Shown here: positions 52,167 through 61,394 of the stretch, in pieces
Layout: the number at the start of each line of letters is the position of its first letter
Numbering within the stretch: the first letter of the stretch is position 1
Assembly: GCA_003161435.1 (NCBI GenBank)
Contig: PMOS01000030.1
Span: 1 to 64,000 of the forward strand
DNA from: Vulcanimicrobiota bacterium
Lineage (GTDB): Bacteria; Vulcanimicrobiota; Vulcanimicrobiia; Vulcanimicrobiales; Vulcanimicrobiaceae
DNA: 64,000 nt
Direction of reading: 5' to 3'
Made by a program: the position numbers and the translations under genes
Notes under the pieces: generated by a model
Database searches by the model: none
What the model saw: only the letters and a program-made list of their open reading frames with translations
What the model was told of the DNA's origin: nothing

Positions 52167-52568
52167 CTAGATCCCGAGAAACACCGCGGCCGGTACGTGG
52201 AAGCGCTCACTGAGCTTGAGGGCCTGACTCTTACTGATCTCTCGCTTTCCGGAAAGCATCTCCGACGCAAGTCCCTTCGAGCCGATGATTTTAGCCAGCT
52301 CGGATTGCGAGACGCCATTTGCTTCCATCAGTTCGCGGACTACCTCGATGGGCGAGGCCGACTTCAAGGCATAGTGCTGATCTTCGAAACGCTCGACCAA
52401 CAGCGTGAGAAGATCCAACATCTCCCGTTCGGCAGACGACAAGTCATCGTTCCGCATGAGTTGGTCGATGCGGCGCAACGCACGCGCGTTGTCCTTGACG
52501 GTCCGAATGACGTGTGGACGTTCTTCCATCAAGAGCGCTGAGTAGGCGGGACCATCAACGAGCGTCAT
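52167..52568 (-). CDS. higA: HigA-type antitoxin
   Basis: 133 residues. An N-terminal helical part (about 1-70) followed by an XRE helix-turn-helix: MEANGVSQSELAKIIGSKGLASEMLSGKREISKSQALKLSERF (about 82-125, quoted in parts: NGVSQSELAKII; LASEMLSGKREIS). ATG at 52568 overlaps the toxin stop (ATGA). Neutralises HigB and represses its own promoter in known systems. Toxin-first order is the HigBA arrangement. Confidence 0.88.
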   Translation of the reverse strand: MTLVDGPAYSALLMEERPHVIRTVKDNARALRRIDQLMRNDDLSSAEREMLDLLTLLVERFEDQHYALKSASPIEVVRELMEANGVSQSELAKIIGSKGLASEMLSGKREISKSQALKLSERFHVPAAVFLGI

Positions 52569-52855
52569 AGCTTCTTCCAGTCACCCTTGTCGTACTCGGC
52601 GTGTGACAACACGGCGCGAATATAAAGTATCTTCAGATTGTAGTGTATACGGGCAACGAGGCGATAGGTGTTTCCCCGTATATTGAACACGGTCAGGTCG
52701 CCAACGGTATCAGCCGAAGCGAATGTCTGTCGCACTTCGACAAGGCTCGACCATGTCGCCGACTTGGCGATTCGATACCACGCGTCCAATGCAATGCTGC
52801 TGCCAGGATGCCGCCGCGAAAACTCTGCTAAGGCTAGGCGACTGATCACCCGCAT
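52565..52855 (-). CDS. higB: HigB-type mRNA interferase toxin
   Basis: 96 residues from ATG at 52855 (a GTG at 52858 is directly adjacent). HigB (COG4680) features: WYRIAKSATWSSLVEVRQTF, TVFNIRGNTYRLVARIHY and the C-terminal LSHAEYDKGDW with the catalytic-region His. A ribosome-dependent mRNase in known members. Operator at 52865-52881 sits directly upstream. The pair is lower in GC than neighbours, consistent with mobility. Confidence 0.88.
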   Translation of the reverse strand: MRVISRLALAEFSRRHPGSSIALDAWYRIAKSATWSSLVEVRQTFASADTVGDLTVFNIRGNTYRLVARIHYNLKILYIRAVLSHAEYDKGDWKKL

Positions 52856-52864
52856 CACGGGGAT

Positions 52865-52881
52865 GTTCTCATATCGAGAAC
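52865..52881. promoter_or_regulatory. higBA operator palindrome
   Basis: Perfect inverted repeat GTTCTC-ATATC-GAGAAC starting 10 bases before the higB ATG. A TTGACA (minus strand, 52892-52887) precedes it as likely -35, so the palindrome covers the -10/start region. Binding by the HigA helix-turn-helix would give the usual autorepression. Confidence 0.75.
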
Positions 52882-52946
52882 ACCCCTGTCAAGACAATGT
52901 GCCCGCACTTGCGGGAAACGAGGCAAGCGCAGGTAAAGGCCCCGCC

Positions 52947-53135
52947 ATGACAGGCCGTAGTACCGCCATCATTTGCGCGATCGTCCCCGTGCTGGCGCTG
53001 ACCCTCGGGGTCGTCTTCGCGAACCACCTCGAGCCCCGCATTCTGGGCTTGCCGTTCGTGTTGGCCTGGATCGTCATCTGGGTCTTGCTCACGCCGGCTT
53101 TCATGTGGGTGGCGTACCGGAGCCAGCGCGCGTGA
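52947..53135 (+). CDS. DUF3311 small membrane protein
   Basis: 62 residues with two membrane helices (about 6-25 and 34-55) and the family pattern PRILGLPFVLAWIVIWVLLTPAFMW. Such proteins are encoded next to sodium:solute symporters as probable accessory subunits. Its stop overlaps the GTG of the symporter (GTGA). Confidence 0.8.
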   Translation: MTGRSTAIICAIVPVLALTLGVVFANHLEPRILGLPFVLAWIVIWVLLTPAFMWVAYRSQRA

Positions 53136-54610
53136 ACGCGCAGATCGCGCTTGGCATCGTCGCGCTGGTCGTCGTCGGGACGATCCTGCTGGGATTGAGC
53201 GGTGTGCGCGGGGTCAAGATGGACCCGCAAGAGTTCATCGTCGGCGGCCGGCGCGTCGGGGCGCTGCTGCTGTGGCTGCTGCTCGCGGGCGAGATCTACA
53301 CGACCTTCACCTTTCTGGGCGCCGCGGGTTGGGCGTACGGGAAGGGCGCGCCGGCGTACTACATCCTGTGCTACGGCACGATCGCGTACGTCATCTCGTT
53401 CTTCCTCGCCCCACCCATCCACCGCATCGCGCGCGAGCGCGGTTATCTCACCGGACCCGACTTCTTCGCCGACCGTTATGGAAGCCGTTTACTCGGCGCG
53501 CTCGTGGCGCTGCTCGGTTTTTCGATGCTCGTCCCGTACGTTACGCTGCAATTGACGGGGTTGCAGATCTTGCTGCAGATCGCCGGCTATGGAACGATCG
53601 ACGCGCTACGAGCCGTCGCAATCGGGTTCTTCGTCGTCGCGCTCTTCACGTTCGCCGCCGGCCTGCGCGGCGCCGCGTTCGCCAGCGTCGCAAAGGATCT
53701 GCTGGTGCTGCTCGGCGTCATCTTCGCGGGGATCCTGCTGCCGATCCACTTCTTCGGTTCACCGGCGGGTGCGCTCGACGCGGTGCTGCGCGATCATCCG
53801 CATTGGCTCACCATCGCGGGGCCGAACTCGCCGAACGGGATAACTTGGGTCGTTACTACCACGATCCTCACCGGCTGCGGCTTCTTCATGTGGCCGCAAT
53901 CGATGGCCGCCATCTACAGCGCGCGCAACGAGGACACGCTGCGGCGCAACGCGGTGTTTCTGCCGTTCTACCAGGTCATGCTGCTGCTGGTGTTCTTTGC
54001 CGGCTTCACCGCGCTCGAGGTGATGCCGGGCCTCAAAGGGCCGGCTGCGGATCAATCGTTCATGCTCGTCGTGCAGAAGTACTACCCGGCTTGGGTGCTC
54101 GGCTTTCTCGCCGCCGCAGGGACGCTGGCCGCGCTGATCCCCGCCGCCGGACAGCTGCTCGCCGCGGCCAGCATCGTCGGCAAGAACGTCTTCGCCGACT
54201 ACGGGATCGCGCGTGACCCCGCGTCACAGACGCGCACGACGCGCATCCTCGTGCTGGTCGTCGCGGTGCTCGCTTTCGGATTCTGGGCGTACAATAGGCA
54301 GACGCTCGTGAGCTTGCTGTTGATCGGCTACAACGGGATCGCGCAGCTCGTCCCGGGCGTCGTGCTCGGCGTCGCGACGCGCCGTCCGCCCGCGCTCGCA
54401 GTCGGCGCCGGAATCCTCGCCGGTCTTGCGACGCTGATCCTGTTCGTCGTACCGAAAACCGCAGAGATCATCGAAATCAACACCCGGATAACCGCGCACG
54501 GTATCAATACCGGGCTCGTCGCCCTTGCGATCAACATCGTCGTCACCGCGGTCCTTTGGGCCGTCATCCCGAAGCGCGCTTCAGCGGCCGTCGAGGCCGC
54601 ACAAGGGTGA
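53132..54610 (+). CDS. Sodium:solute symporter (SSS family)
   Basis: 492 residues with about thirteen membrane helices. Markers: FIVGGRRVGALLLWLLLAGE, TFTFLGAAGWAYGKG, YLTGPDFFADRYGS (conserved loop) and an AGTLAALIPAAGQLLAAASIVGKN block with small-residue sodium site. Most like MctC/ActP monocarboxylate transporters. GTG start coupled to DUF3311. Substrate could be pyruvate, acetate or another organic acid. Confidence 0.85.
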   Translation: MNAQIALGIVALVVVGTILLGLSGVRGVKMDPQEFIVGGRRVGALLLWLLLAGEIYTTFTFLGAAGWAYGKGAPAYYILCYGTIAYVISFFLAPPIHRIARERGYLTGPDFFADRYGSRLLGALVALLGFSMLVPYVTLQLTGLQILLQIAGYGTIDALRAVAIGFFVVALFTFAAGLRGAAFASVAKDLLVLLGVIFAGILLPIHFFGSPAGALDAVLRDHPHWLTIAGPNSPNGITWVVTTTILTGCGFFMWPQSMAAIYSARNEDTLRRNAVFLPFYQVMLLLVFFAGFTALEVMPGLKGPAADQSFMLVVQKYYPAWVLGFLAAAGTLAALIPAAGQLLAAASIVGKNVFADYGIARDPASQTRTTRILVLVVAVLAFGFWAYNRQTLVSLLLIGYNGIAQLVPGVVLGVATRRPPALAVGAGILAGLATLILFVVPKTAEIIEINTRITAHGINTGLVALAINIVVTAVLWAVIPKRASAAVEAAQG

Positions 54611-54616
54611 CAGGAT

Positions 54617-55033
54617 TCAGAAGCGTTTCATGATGGCGATGCGGCCGGGGCCGGCGATCGCGAGGGTCAGGCCGATGCCGGCGAGCAGGATGAAGAACTC
54701 GACGCCTTCGCCCGACTGCTTGCCGCTGAAGTTCATGAAGAAGCCGTTCCGCGCATGCACCAGCACCGCGGCCGTCACCATGTCGATCGCGATGCCGATC
54801 GCGGCAAGCCGCGTGAGAATCCCCAGCACCAACGCGATGGGAGCCAAGAACTCGACCGCGATGACCAAATAGACGAGCGGCAACGGGATTCCCATGTTGC
54901 CGTGCAGGCCGGCAATGACTCCCGTGAGCCCGGGACCGCCGAACCAGGCGAGCGCCTTTTGGGCGCCGTGCGGCCAGATCACGACCGCCATCGTGAGGCG
55001 CAGGATCAGCAGGGCAACGTCGTTCGCGCGCAT
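54617..55033 (-). CDS. DoxX family membrane protein
   Basis: 138 residues, four membrane helices. The family pattern is clear: LILRLTMAVVIWPHGAQKALAWFGGPGL at the N-terminus (quoted in part: WPHGAQKALAWFGG), then VEFLAPIALVLGILTR. Convergent with the symporter, 6 bases apart. DoxX-type proteins occur with quinone and thiol redox systems; the partner is not apparent. Confidence 0.88.
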   Translation of the reverse strand: MRANDVALLILRLTMAVVIWPHGAQKALAWFGGPGLTGVIAGLHGNMGIPLPLVYLVIAVEFLAPIALVLGILTRLAAIGIAIDMVTAAVLVHARNGFFMNFSGKQSGEGVEFFILLAGIGLTLAIAGPGRIAIMKRF

Positions 55034-55077
55034 GTCGCATCCTTACCCGCGAAGTCTGCGAATTCGATGGGTCGCCG

Positions 55078-57687
55078 TCAGCGCGCGCTCGCTCGCGGAC
55101 CTTGCGCGCTCGCAGACTGCGCCGGCACGGGAAGCGCCACGAACGGCGCGGCGTCGCCGCCGGTCGGCGTGAAGAAGTCGGACATGTCGGTCGCCAGCAG
55201 ATCGCCGATCGACAGGTTGCCCAAATGAAAAATCTGTTCGGTCGTCTTGAGCACGCTGACGGTCGAGAGATGCCGCAGCCCGATGTAGTGGCGCTTCACG
55301 TACGGTCCGACGACGACGGCATACGTGCGATACTCGTCGACGTGATCGCGTGAATCGGGCGCGTCGGCCGACATGACGAAGAGCACGGTGTGCCGCCACG
55401 ACGGAAGGAGCGAGAGATACTGAGTGATCGCGCCGAGCGCGCGGTCCCCGTCGGCAACCTCTTCAGCCGGCGGTGGTATCCCGACTCCGGAGCCTCCGTG
55501 GTCGCCGGGCAACCAAATCGACACGTATTGAGGCTGTTGCCGGCGCGCTACGAGCGCGCCGTAGTCGCGGATGAACTCATGCGCCCGGCGCTCGTCGCGA
55601 ATGCGTGGATTCCAACCCGGATAGTTCAGATCGACGTGCCGATCGAGAACCGCCGGCGCGGGAACGTCGAGCGCGTAGCGCCCGCCCAAACCCTGGGTGA
55701 TCGCATCCCGCTCGTCGATGCCGGTAAACGGAGGGTCGTCGACCCGCGGATCGACGGCGCTTCCCTGGTCGTAACCGCTGAGCTGCACCAAGTCACCGTA
55801 GTCGCGAAAACCGATGCGACGCCGGGCGAGCGCGTTGAAGATGTAGCCGCTGCGCGGATAATCCTCGGGATCTTCGTTCTGGTTGACGAGCTGCCCGCGG
55901 CCGGCCTTGGCGAACAACGTCCGTTCCGAGTACAGCGTCGCGATCCCGCCGGCGAGGAACTGGTGCGCGGCGTCGGACTCCTCGGCGTCGGCGAACAGAT
56001 TCACCGCCACGCCGTAGCGCTTGGCCAGCGCGTGCAGATTCGGCGTGATGCCTTCGGGAAACTGCGAGAACGCTACATCTCCACCGTTCGCTATGCCGAT
56101 ATCACCGAGCATCGCATCGAAGGTTCGGCCCTCCTCGAGGACCACCACCACGTGCGTGAGCTCGCGCGGATAGCCCGGCGCCTTCGGCAGCACGCGACGC
56201 GTATTCGCCAGCGTCATCATCGTCGTCGATTTGAGCTGCACCGTACCGAGATCGATCTTCTGCAACGTCGACCAGACCGCAGTGGCGTCGCCGCCGATCG
56301 CCGGATCGCCGGTGTAATTGGGATCGTGACCGTAGCCTTTCGTGTTCACGACGTACAGCGTACGATCGTCGGTCGCCAGCGCGAGCGCCGTCGGATACCA
56401 GCCGGTCGCGATCAGCCCGAGCCGGTGCAGGTGAACGGGATCGTGCGCGTCGATCACCGCAACCGCGTTCAACCCGGCGAGCGCGACGTACAACCGCGAG
56501 CCGTCTTTCGAGAGCGCGAGCGCGGCGGGCTGCGTCCCGTATGGACCCTTGTCGAACAGGCGCAGCTCGGTGCCGCCCACGACGCGCGGCGTCCCGTTGA
56601 GCGCAACCGTCGCGATGCGGTCGACGTTGGTCATCGCAACGAACGCGTAGGCGCCGTCGCGCGTAACGGCCAGCGCGGTCGGATGCGCTCCGCCGACGGT
56701 CCGCACGCCGTCGGGCGTTGCGTCCATGGGTAACGGTGCGTTGCCGAACGGCGGCGCGTCCTGCGGCAGCGCGGAAAGATCGCCGCCCGCCGCGAGCTTC
56801 ACGAACGAAAGCGACGAAGCGCGCTGCAGGTCGGCAGCCGGCGTTCGGAATTCCGGCGCCGGGGTGCTGTCGCGCAAGGATCCATAACGCATGAGGCCCT
56901 CGTTGGTGACCAGCAGTCGATCGCCGGCGATCGCGATACCGAACGGAAAGAACCCGACCTCGCGAGATGGCCCGCCGAGCGCGCGGGTGGCCGTGTCGAT
57001 CGCGCTCACGCTGTCGCCGGCTTCGTCGACGACATACGCGCGGCGTCCGTCATTCGAAAGCGCGATCGATCCCGGGTAGCTATGGCCGCGATCGGCAAAG
57101 GCAGGATCGATCGGCGACGGCGTGGCGATGACGTGCTTGGCGTCCGGCCTCAGGTGCCCGTCGGCGTCGAGATCGAACGCATAAACGGCGTTCGAAGGGC
57201 CACCCGACGCGAGCACCAGCGTGCGGCCGGGCTGCACAGGATCGGCCAGCGCGGTTACCCCGACCCAGAATTTCTCGTCCGGCGAGCGATAGCGATCGAC
57301 GACCTGCATCGTCGTCGTGTCGATCACCGCCAGGTTGAAACCGCCGGTCGCGCCGGACTCGACGAACGACGGGACCAACGCCTCGCGCTCGTCGTCGTCG
57401 CTGACGATCGCAAAGCGTCCGTCCGGGGTGAGCGCGACGCCGAGCGCGTTCATCCCGGTGACGACGCTCTGCCCGACCGGCGTGACGATGCGGCCGGACG
57501 GCAGAACCGCGTCGTAGACGCCGCCACGCAGGTGACCGGTGGGAATGTTGCCGGCCGGCGCCGCGTACTCGACCGTCGGCACCCGGACCGCGGCGGCGCG
57601 CGCCGGCGCGCGATGCGGTGTCGCCGCGGCGACGGCGGTGGGGGCGAGCATCGCCAGCGCGAGCGCGAGGATATGCGGTTTCATCAT
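55078..57687 (-). CDS. YncE-like beta-propeller fused to AcpA-type phosphoesterase
   Basis: 869 residues (two successive ATGs at 57687 and 57684). Signal peptide, then a seven-bladed propeller (about 60-460) with repeated ALSKDGSRLYVALAGLNAVAV-type blades (ALAVTRDGAYAFVA, ALATDDRTLYVVNT), then an alkaline-phosphatase-superfamily domain (about 510-850) starting VVVVLEEGRTFDAMLGDIG and ending FVMSADAPDSRDHVDEYRT. The usual ENR(S/T)-(F/Y)D motif is here EEGRTFD, an Asn-to-Gly change at a position near the nucleophile Thr. Known as bifunctional YncE/alkaline-phosphatase-family proteins, function not established. Confidence 0.83.
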   Translation of the reverse strand: MMKPHILALALAMLAPTAVAAATPHRAPARAAAVRVPTVEYAAPAGNIPTGHLRGGVYDAVLPSGRIVTPVGQSVVTGMNALGVALTPDGRFAIVSDDDEREALVPSFVESGATGGFNLAVIDTTTMQVVDRYRSPDEKFWVGVTALADPVQPGRTLVLASGGPSNAVYAFDLDADGHLRPDAKHVIATPSPIDPAFADRGHSYPGSIALSNDGRRAYVVDEAGDSVSAIDTATRALGGPSREVGFFPFGIAIAGDRLLVTNEGLMRYGSLRDSTPAPEFRTPAADLQRASSLSFVKLAAGGDLSALPQDAPPFGNAPLPMDATPDGVRTVGGAHPTALAVTRDGAYAFVAMTNVDRIATVALNGTPRVVGGTELRLFDKGPYGTQPAALALSKDGSRLYVALAGLNAVAVIDAHDPVHLHRLGLIATGWYPTALALATDDRTLYVVNTKGYGHDPNYTGDPAIGGDATAVWSTLQKIDLGTVQLKSTTMMTLANTRRVLPKAPGYPRELTHVVVVLEEGRTFDAMLGDIGIANGGDVAFSQFPEGITPNLHALAKRYGVAVNLFADAEESDAAHQFLAGGIATLYSERTLFAKAGRGQLVNQNEDPEDYPRSGYIFNALARRRIGFRDYGDLVQLSGYDQGSAVDPRVDDPPFTGIDERDAITQGLGGRYALDVPAPAVLDRHVDLNYPGWNPRIRDERRAHEFIRDYGALVARRQQPQYVSIWLPGDHGGSGVGIPPPAEEVADGDRALGAITQYLSLLPSWRHTVLFVMSADAPDSRDHVDEYRTYAVVVGPYVKRHYIGLRHLSTVSVLKTTEQIFHLGNLSIGDLLATDMSDFFTPTGGDAAPFVALPVPAQSASAQGPRASAR

Positions 57688-57712
57688 CTTCTTCGTTGGA
57701 ACGGAACGAGGA

Positions 57713-59149
57713 TCAGCGCAGCGCGCGGCCGAGGCGTTCGACGGCGCGCACCAGCGCGTCGTCGTCGAGATCTCCGAAGGAGAGCCGGAGGGCGGGCGGG
57801 CCGCTCCTGGTCGGATAGAACGGATCGGCGGGCATCACCAAGACCCCTTCGCGAGCACACTGGTCGAATGCCGCCTGCGTCGAGAGGCGAGGCGGGAGCC
57901 GCAGCCAGACGTTGGTCCCTGCCTGCGGCGCGCGCACGTCGGCCCACGGCAACGCGTGCGCCAGCGCGTCGACGAACAAATCGCGCCGGCGCCGGTAGAG
58001 CGCGCGCGCATGCTTGAGATGGCGCGGATAGGCGGGCGAGCGCAGAAAGCGCCAGAGGGCCCGTTGCGTTAGGGTCGAGGTGAACGAATCGGTCCGCACT
58101 TTTGCCGCCTCGATCGAGTCGCGCATGGCACCCTTCACGCGCAGATAGCCGATCCGCAGAGCCGGAAAGATCGACTTGGACAGCGACTCCATCATCACGA
58201 CGCGGCCGTCGGTGTCGTAGGCCGCGAGCGGCGGCGGCGCCGGAGCGTCGTAGGTGAAGGTCCAACCGGTCTGGTCTTCGAGCACGACGACGTCGTAGCG
58301 GCGCGCCAGCTCGACGATCGCTTTGCCGCGGCGCGCCGGCAGCACGACGCCGGTCGGGTTCTCCGCGATCGGGCAAATCGAGAACAGACGCGGCCGGTAT
58401 TCGGAAAAGACGCGCTCGACGTCGTCGATCCGCACGCCGTCGGCGTCGCTGCGAACCTCGACGTAGCTCGCGCCGCGCGCGTCGAACACGCCGAGCGTCC
58501 CCGGATACGTCGGCGACTCGGACGCGACGACCGCGCGGTCTGCCAGCAGCACCGAGGCGATGAGGTCGGCGGCTTGCTGTGCCCCCGACGTGACGATGAT
58601 CTCGCCGGCGGTCGCCGCGCAGCCGCGCGCAATGAGTCCGTCGGCCAGCGTCGCGCACAGATCGGGATCGCCGGTGTTCGCGCGATATTGCATCGCCTCG
58701 GGCGGATCGTCGGCGAACGTGCGTTGCATCGCGCGCCCGAACTCCACCATCGGGAACGTCTCGGGTGCCGGATGCGCGGTCGCCAACGAGATCACGCCCG
58801 GCGCGCGCGCCTGCGCGAGCCGGTCCAGCACGCCTTCCATCCGCTCGCCGCGCGAGAGCAGCGACGGTTCCCAGGTGCGGGCGAACGGAGCGTCATCGAC
58901 GGCCTTCGCCGGCGCGACGAACGTACCGCGACCGACGCGCGAAACGACGCGCCCACGCGCGGCGAGCGTCTCGTACGCCTGCGAAACCGTCACCAACGCG
59001 ACGTTCAGCCCCCCGGCCAGCGAGCGAATCGGAGGCAGCCGTTCGTTCGGCGCGAGCGCACCGCGCTCCATCGCAGCGGCGAGCGCGTCGGCGATCTGAA
59101 CGTACAGAGGTCGCGGATCGCGCGGGTCGAGCGCGATCGCCGGGATCAT
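57713..59149 (-). CDS. MocR-type GntR/aminotransferase regulator
   Basis: 478 residues. N-terminal GntR winged helix (about 10-80: YVQIADALAAAMERGAL, LNVALVTVSQAYETLAARG), then a type I aminotransferase domain with the PLP lysine in SLSKSIFPALRIGYL and ENPTGV. Such PdxR/MocR proteins regulate vitamin B6, GABA or taurine genes using PLP as effector. ATG at 59149, 26 bases after the response regulator. The neighbouring genes give no clue to the target. Confidence 0.88.
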   Translation of the reverse strand: MIPAIALDPRDPRPLYVQIADALAAAMERGALAPNERLPPIRSLAGGLNVALVTVSQAYETLAARGRVVSRVGRGTFVAPAKAVDDAPFARTWEPSLLSRGERMEGVLDRLAQARAPGVISLATAHPAPETFPMVEFGRAMQRTFADDPPEAMQYRANTGDPDLCATLADGLIARGCAATAGEIIVTSGAQQAADLIASVLLADRAVVASESPTYPGTLGVFDARGASYVEVRSDADGVRIDDVERVFSEYRPRLFSICPIAENPTGVVLPARRGKAIVELARRYDVVVLEDQTGWTFTYDAPAPPPLAAYDTDGRVVMMESLSKSIFPALRIGYLRVKGAMRDSIEAAKVRTDSFTSTLTQRALWRFLRSPAYPRHLKHARALYRRRRDLFVDALAHALPWADVRAPQAGTNVWLRLPPRLSTQAAFDQCAREGVLVMPADPFYPTRSGPPALRLSFGDLDDDALVRAVERLGRALR

Positions 59150-59175
59150 GCCGCGGCCGGGAGCGCGCTCACGGC

Positions 59176-59862
59176 TCAGCGCTCGTCGAGCCGATAGCCG
59201 ATACCGCGCACGCTGCTGATGGTCAGCGTCGCAGCGACTTCGTTGAGCTTCTTGCGTAGCGCCGCGACATGGACGTCGACGACACGCGTCGGGACGCCGG
59301 AAACGTCGTTCCAGACGCGTTCGAGGATCTGCGCGCGGGTCAGCAATTTGCCGACGTTCTCGGCCAGATACCACAACAGGCGAAACTCGAGCGCGGTCAG
59401 CGTCACGCTCCGGCCGTTGTTCTCCAGCGTGTGGAAGTCACGCACCAAGGTAGCGCCGCCGATCGCGAGGCGGCCTTCCTGGTCGGTCTTGCGCGAACGC
59501 TCGCGGCGGCGCAGAAACGATTGCACGCGCGCCACCAGCTCGTTGCCCGAGAACGGCTTGCGGATGTAGTCGTCGGCGCCCAGCCCGAGCCCCTTGAGCA
59601 CGTCGTTTTCGCTGGAGTGAGCGCTCACCATGAGGATGAATGCGTCCGACGAGTTCGCCAGCGAGGTGCACACGTCGAGCCCCGAGATGTCGGGTAGCTC
59701 GACGTCGAGCAGCACGACCGCCGGTTTGAAGGCGGGCTCCGCCTCGAGTCCGGCCGAGCCGGTGTTCACGATCCGGACCTCGTAGCCGCTGCGCTCCAGG
59801 ATCATCTTCTCGAACATCGCGACATCGGCGTCGTCTTCGATGATCAGTATGCGATCGGACAC
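59176..59862 (-). CDS. OmpR/PhoB-type response regulator
   Basis: 228 residues from GTG at 59862, with GGAG 9 bases upstream and one base after the malic-enzyme stop; an ATG at 59892 would add 10 residues and overlap that gene by 29 bases. Receiver domain with phospho-acceptor Asp in VVLLDVELPDISG, switch Lys in DDYIRKPFSG, then a winged-helix DNA-binding domain (LTALEFRLLWYLAEN, VDVHVAALRKKL, SVRGIGYRL). No histidine kinase is nearby, so it is an orphan here. Confidence 0.88.
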   Translation of the reverse strand: MSDRILIIEDDADVAMFEKMILERSGYEVRIVNTGSAGLEAEPAFKPAVVLLDVELPDISGLDVCTSLANSSDAFILMVSAHSSENDVLKGLGLGADDYIRKPFSGNELVARVQSFLRRRERSRKTDQEGRLAIGGATLVRDFHTLENNGRSVTLTALEFRLLWYLAENVGKLLTRAQILERVWNDVSGVPTRVVDVHVAALRKKLNEVAATLTISSVRGIGYRLDER

Positions 59863-59863
59863 G

Positions 59864-61312
59864 TCAGAGCGCTCCCACGGGCGCGCTGACATTTTCGTCG
59901 GGCATCAGCAGCTCGCGCCGCGCGACGCCGTCCTCGATCGCCGCCTGGGTCACGGCTTGCGCGACCGCATCGACGACGCGCGTGTCGAACACGCTCGGGA
60001 CGATGTACTCGGCGCTGCGCTCGTCTCCGACGATGCCGGCGATCGCGCGCGCCGCCGCGAGCTTCATCCCCTCGGTGATCTTGCGCGCGCGGCAATCGAG
60101 CGCGCCGCGGAAGATGCCGGGAAACGCCAGCAGGTTGTTGATCTGGTTCGGGAAGTCGCTGCGACCGGTCCCCATCACCGCGACATACGGTGCCGCCGCG
60201 TCGGGCATCACCTCGGGGGTCGGGTTCGCCATCGCGAACACGATCGGGTCGCGCGCCATCGTCGCGATCCACTCGGGCTGCAAGATCCCCGGCGCGCTCA
60301 CGCCGATGAAGACGTCGGCCCCGCGCAGGACGTCACGCAGCGAACCGCGCCGGTTCTCACGGTTGGTGTGCTCGGCCAGCCACGTCCAGTGCGAGTTCTG
60401 ATAGTGCTGGTCGCGGCTGAGCGCGCCGTCGCGGTCGACCGCGATCACGTCGCGAACGCCGGCCGCGAGCACCATCTTGATCGTCGCGGTGCCGGCGGCG
60501 CCGCTGCCGGTCAGCACGATCGTAAGGTCTTCGAGGTTCTTACCGACGACGGCCGCCGCGTTCATCAGCGCCGCCAGGATCACCACCGCAGTGCCGTGCT
60601 GGTCGTCGTGCATCACCGGGATGTCGAGCTCCTCGACGAGCCGGCGTTCGACCTCGAAACAGCGCGGCGCGCTGATGTCCTCGAGGTTGATCCCGCCGAA
60701 GATCGGCGCGATCCGTTTGGCCGTGGCGACGATCTCGTCGACGTCCTTGGTATCGAGGCAGATCGGAAAGGCGTCGATGTCGGCGAACTGTTTGAAGAGC
60801 ATGCACTTGCCCTCCATCACCGGCGCCGCCCCGTACGGGCCGATGTCGCCCAAGCCCAGCACCGCGGTGCCGTCGGTGAGGACGCACACCGTGTTGCGCT
60901 TGATCGTCAAGGCGTAGGCCTTGTTCGGATCCTTCGCGATCGCCGACGAGACGCGCGCGACGCCCGGCGTGTAGACGGTCGAGAGATCTTGCCGCGTCTT
61001 CACCGGCCGCGTGATCCCGGTGCGAATCTTGCCGCCCAGGTGGGCCAGGAAGGTCGCGTCCGATACGTTGAGGACGCGGACGCCTTCGAGCGCTTCGATC
61101 GCTTGCCGCACCTGGTCGCCGACGAGCTCGCTCGAGACGTTCACGGTCACGTCGCGCGTGATCGTCGTCTTGCCGACGGTCCGCGTGTCGACCGCACCGA
61201 CCATTCCACCGGCGTCGCCGATTGCCGAGGCGAGGATGCCGAACGAACCGGGCGTATTCGGGGTCTCGAGCCGCATCACGAGTTGCGTGCCGATCGCAGG
61301 AGCAGAGGCCAT
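59864..61312 (-). CDS. NAD(P)-dependent malic enzyme with N-terminal ACT domain
   Basis: 482 residues, start ATG at 61312. An ACT domain (about 1-80: MRLETPNTPGSFGILASAIGDAGGM) precedes the malic enzyme: YTPGVARVSSAI (catalytic Tyr), VLGLGDIGPYGAAPVMEGK (Lys), DIDAFPICLDT and NAD(P) site VLTGSGAAGTATIK. It decarboxylates malate to pyruvate; the ACT domain suggests amino-acid feedback. It lacks the C-terminal phosphotransacetylase domain of MaeB. Divergent from the cyclase with 82 bases between. Confidence 0.88.
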   Translation of the reverse strand: MASAPAIGTQLVMRLETPNTPGSFGILASAIGDAGGMVGAVDTRTVGKTTITRDVTVNVSSELVGDQVRQAIEALEGVRVLNVSDATFLAHLGGKIRTGITRPVKTRQDLSTVYTPGVARVSSAIAKDPNKAYALTIKRNTVCVLTDGTAVLGLGDIGPYGAAPVMEGKCMLFKQFADIDAFPICLDTKDVDEIVATAKRIAPIFGGINLEDISAPRCFEVERRLVEELDIPVMHDDQHGTAVVILAALMNAAAVVGKNLEDLTIVLTGSGAAGTATIKMVLAAGVRDVIAVDRDGALSRDQHYQNSHWTWLAEHTNRENRRGSLRDVLRGADVFIGVSAPGILQPEWIATMARDPIVFAMANPTPEVMPDAAAPYVAVMGTGRSDFPNQINNLLAFPGIFRGALDCRARKITEGMKLAAARAIAGIVGDERSAEYIVPSVFDTRVVDAVAQAVTQAAIEDGVARRELLMPDENVSAPVGAL

Positions 61313-61394
61313 TGAGGTCCCGTACGCGTTCCCCCGCGAGGTGTCCTCGCCGCGCGGGCCGTGGAAACGGCGCCGTTGCGGGCATGATGTATCC

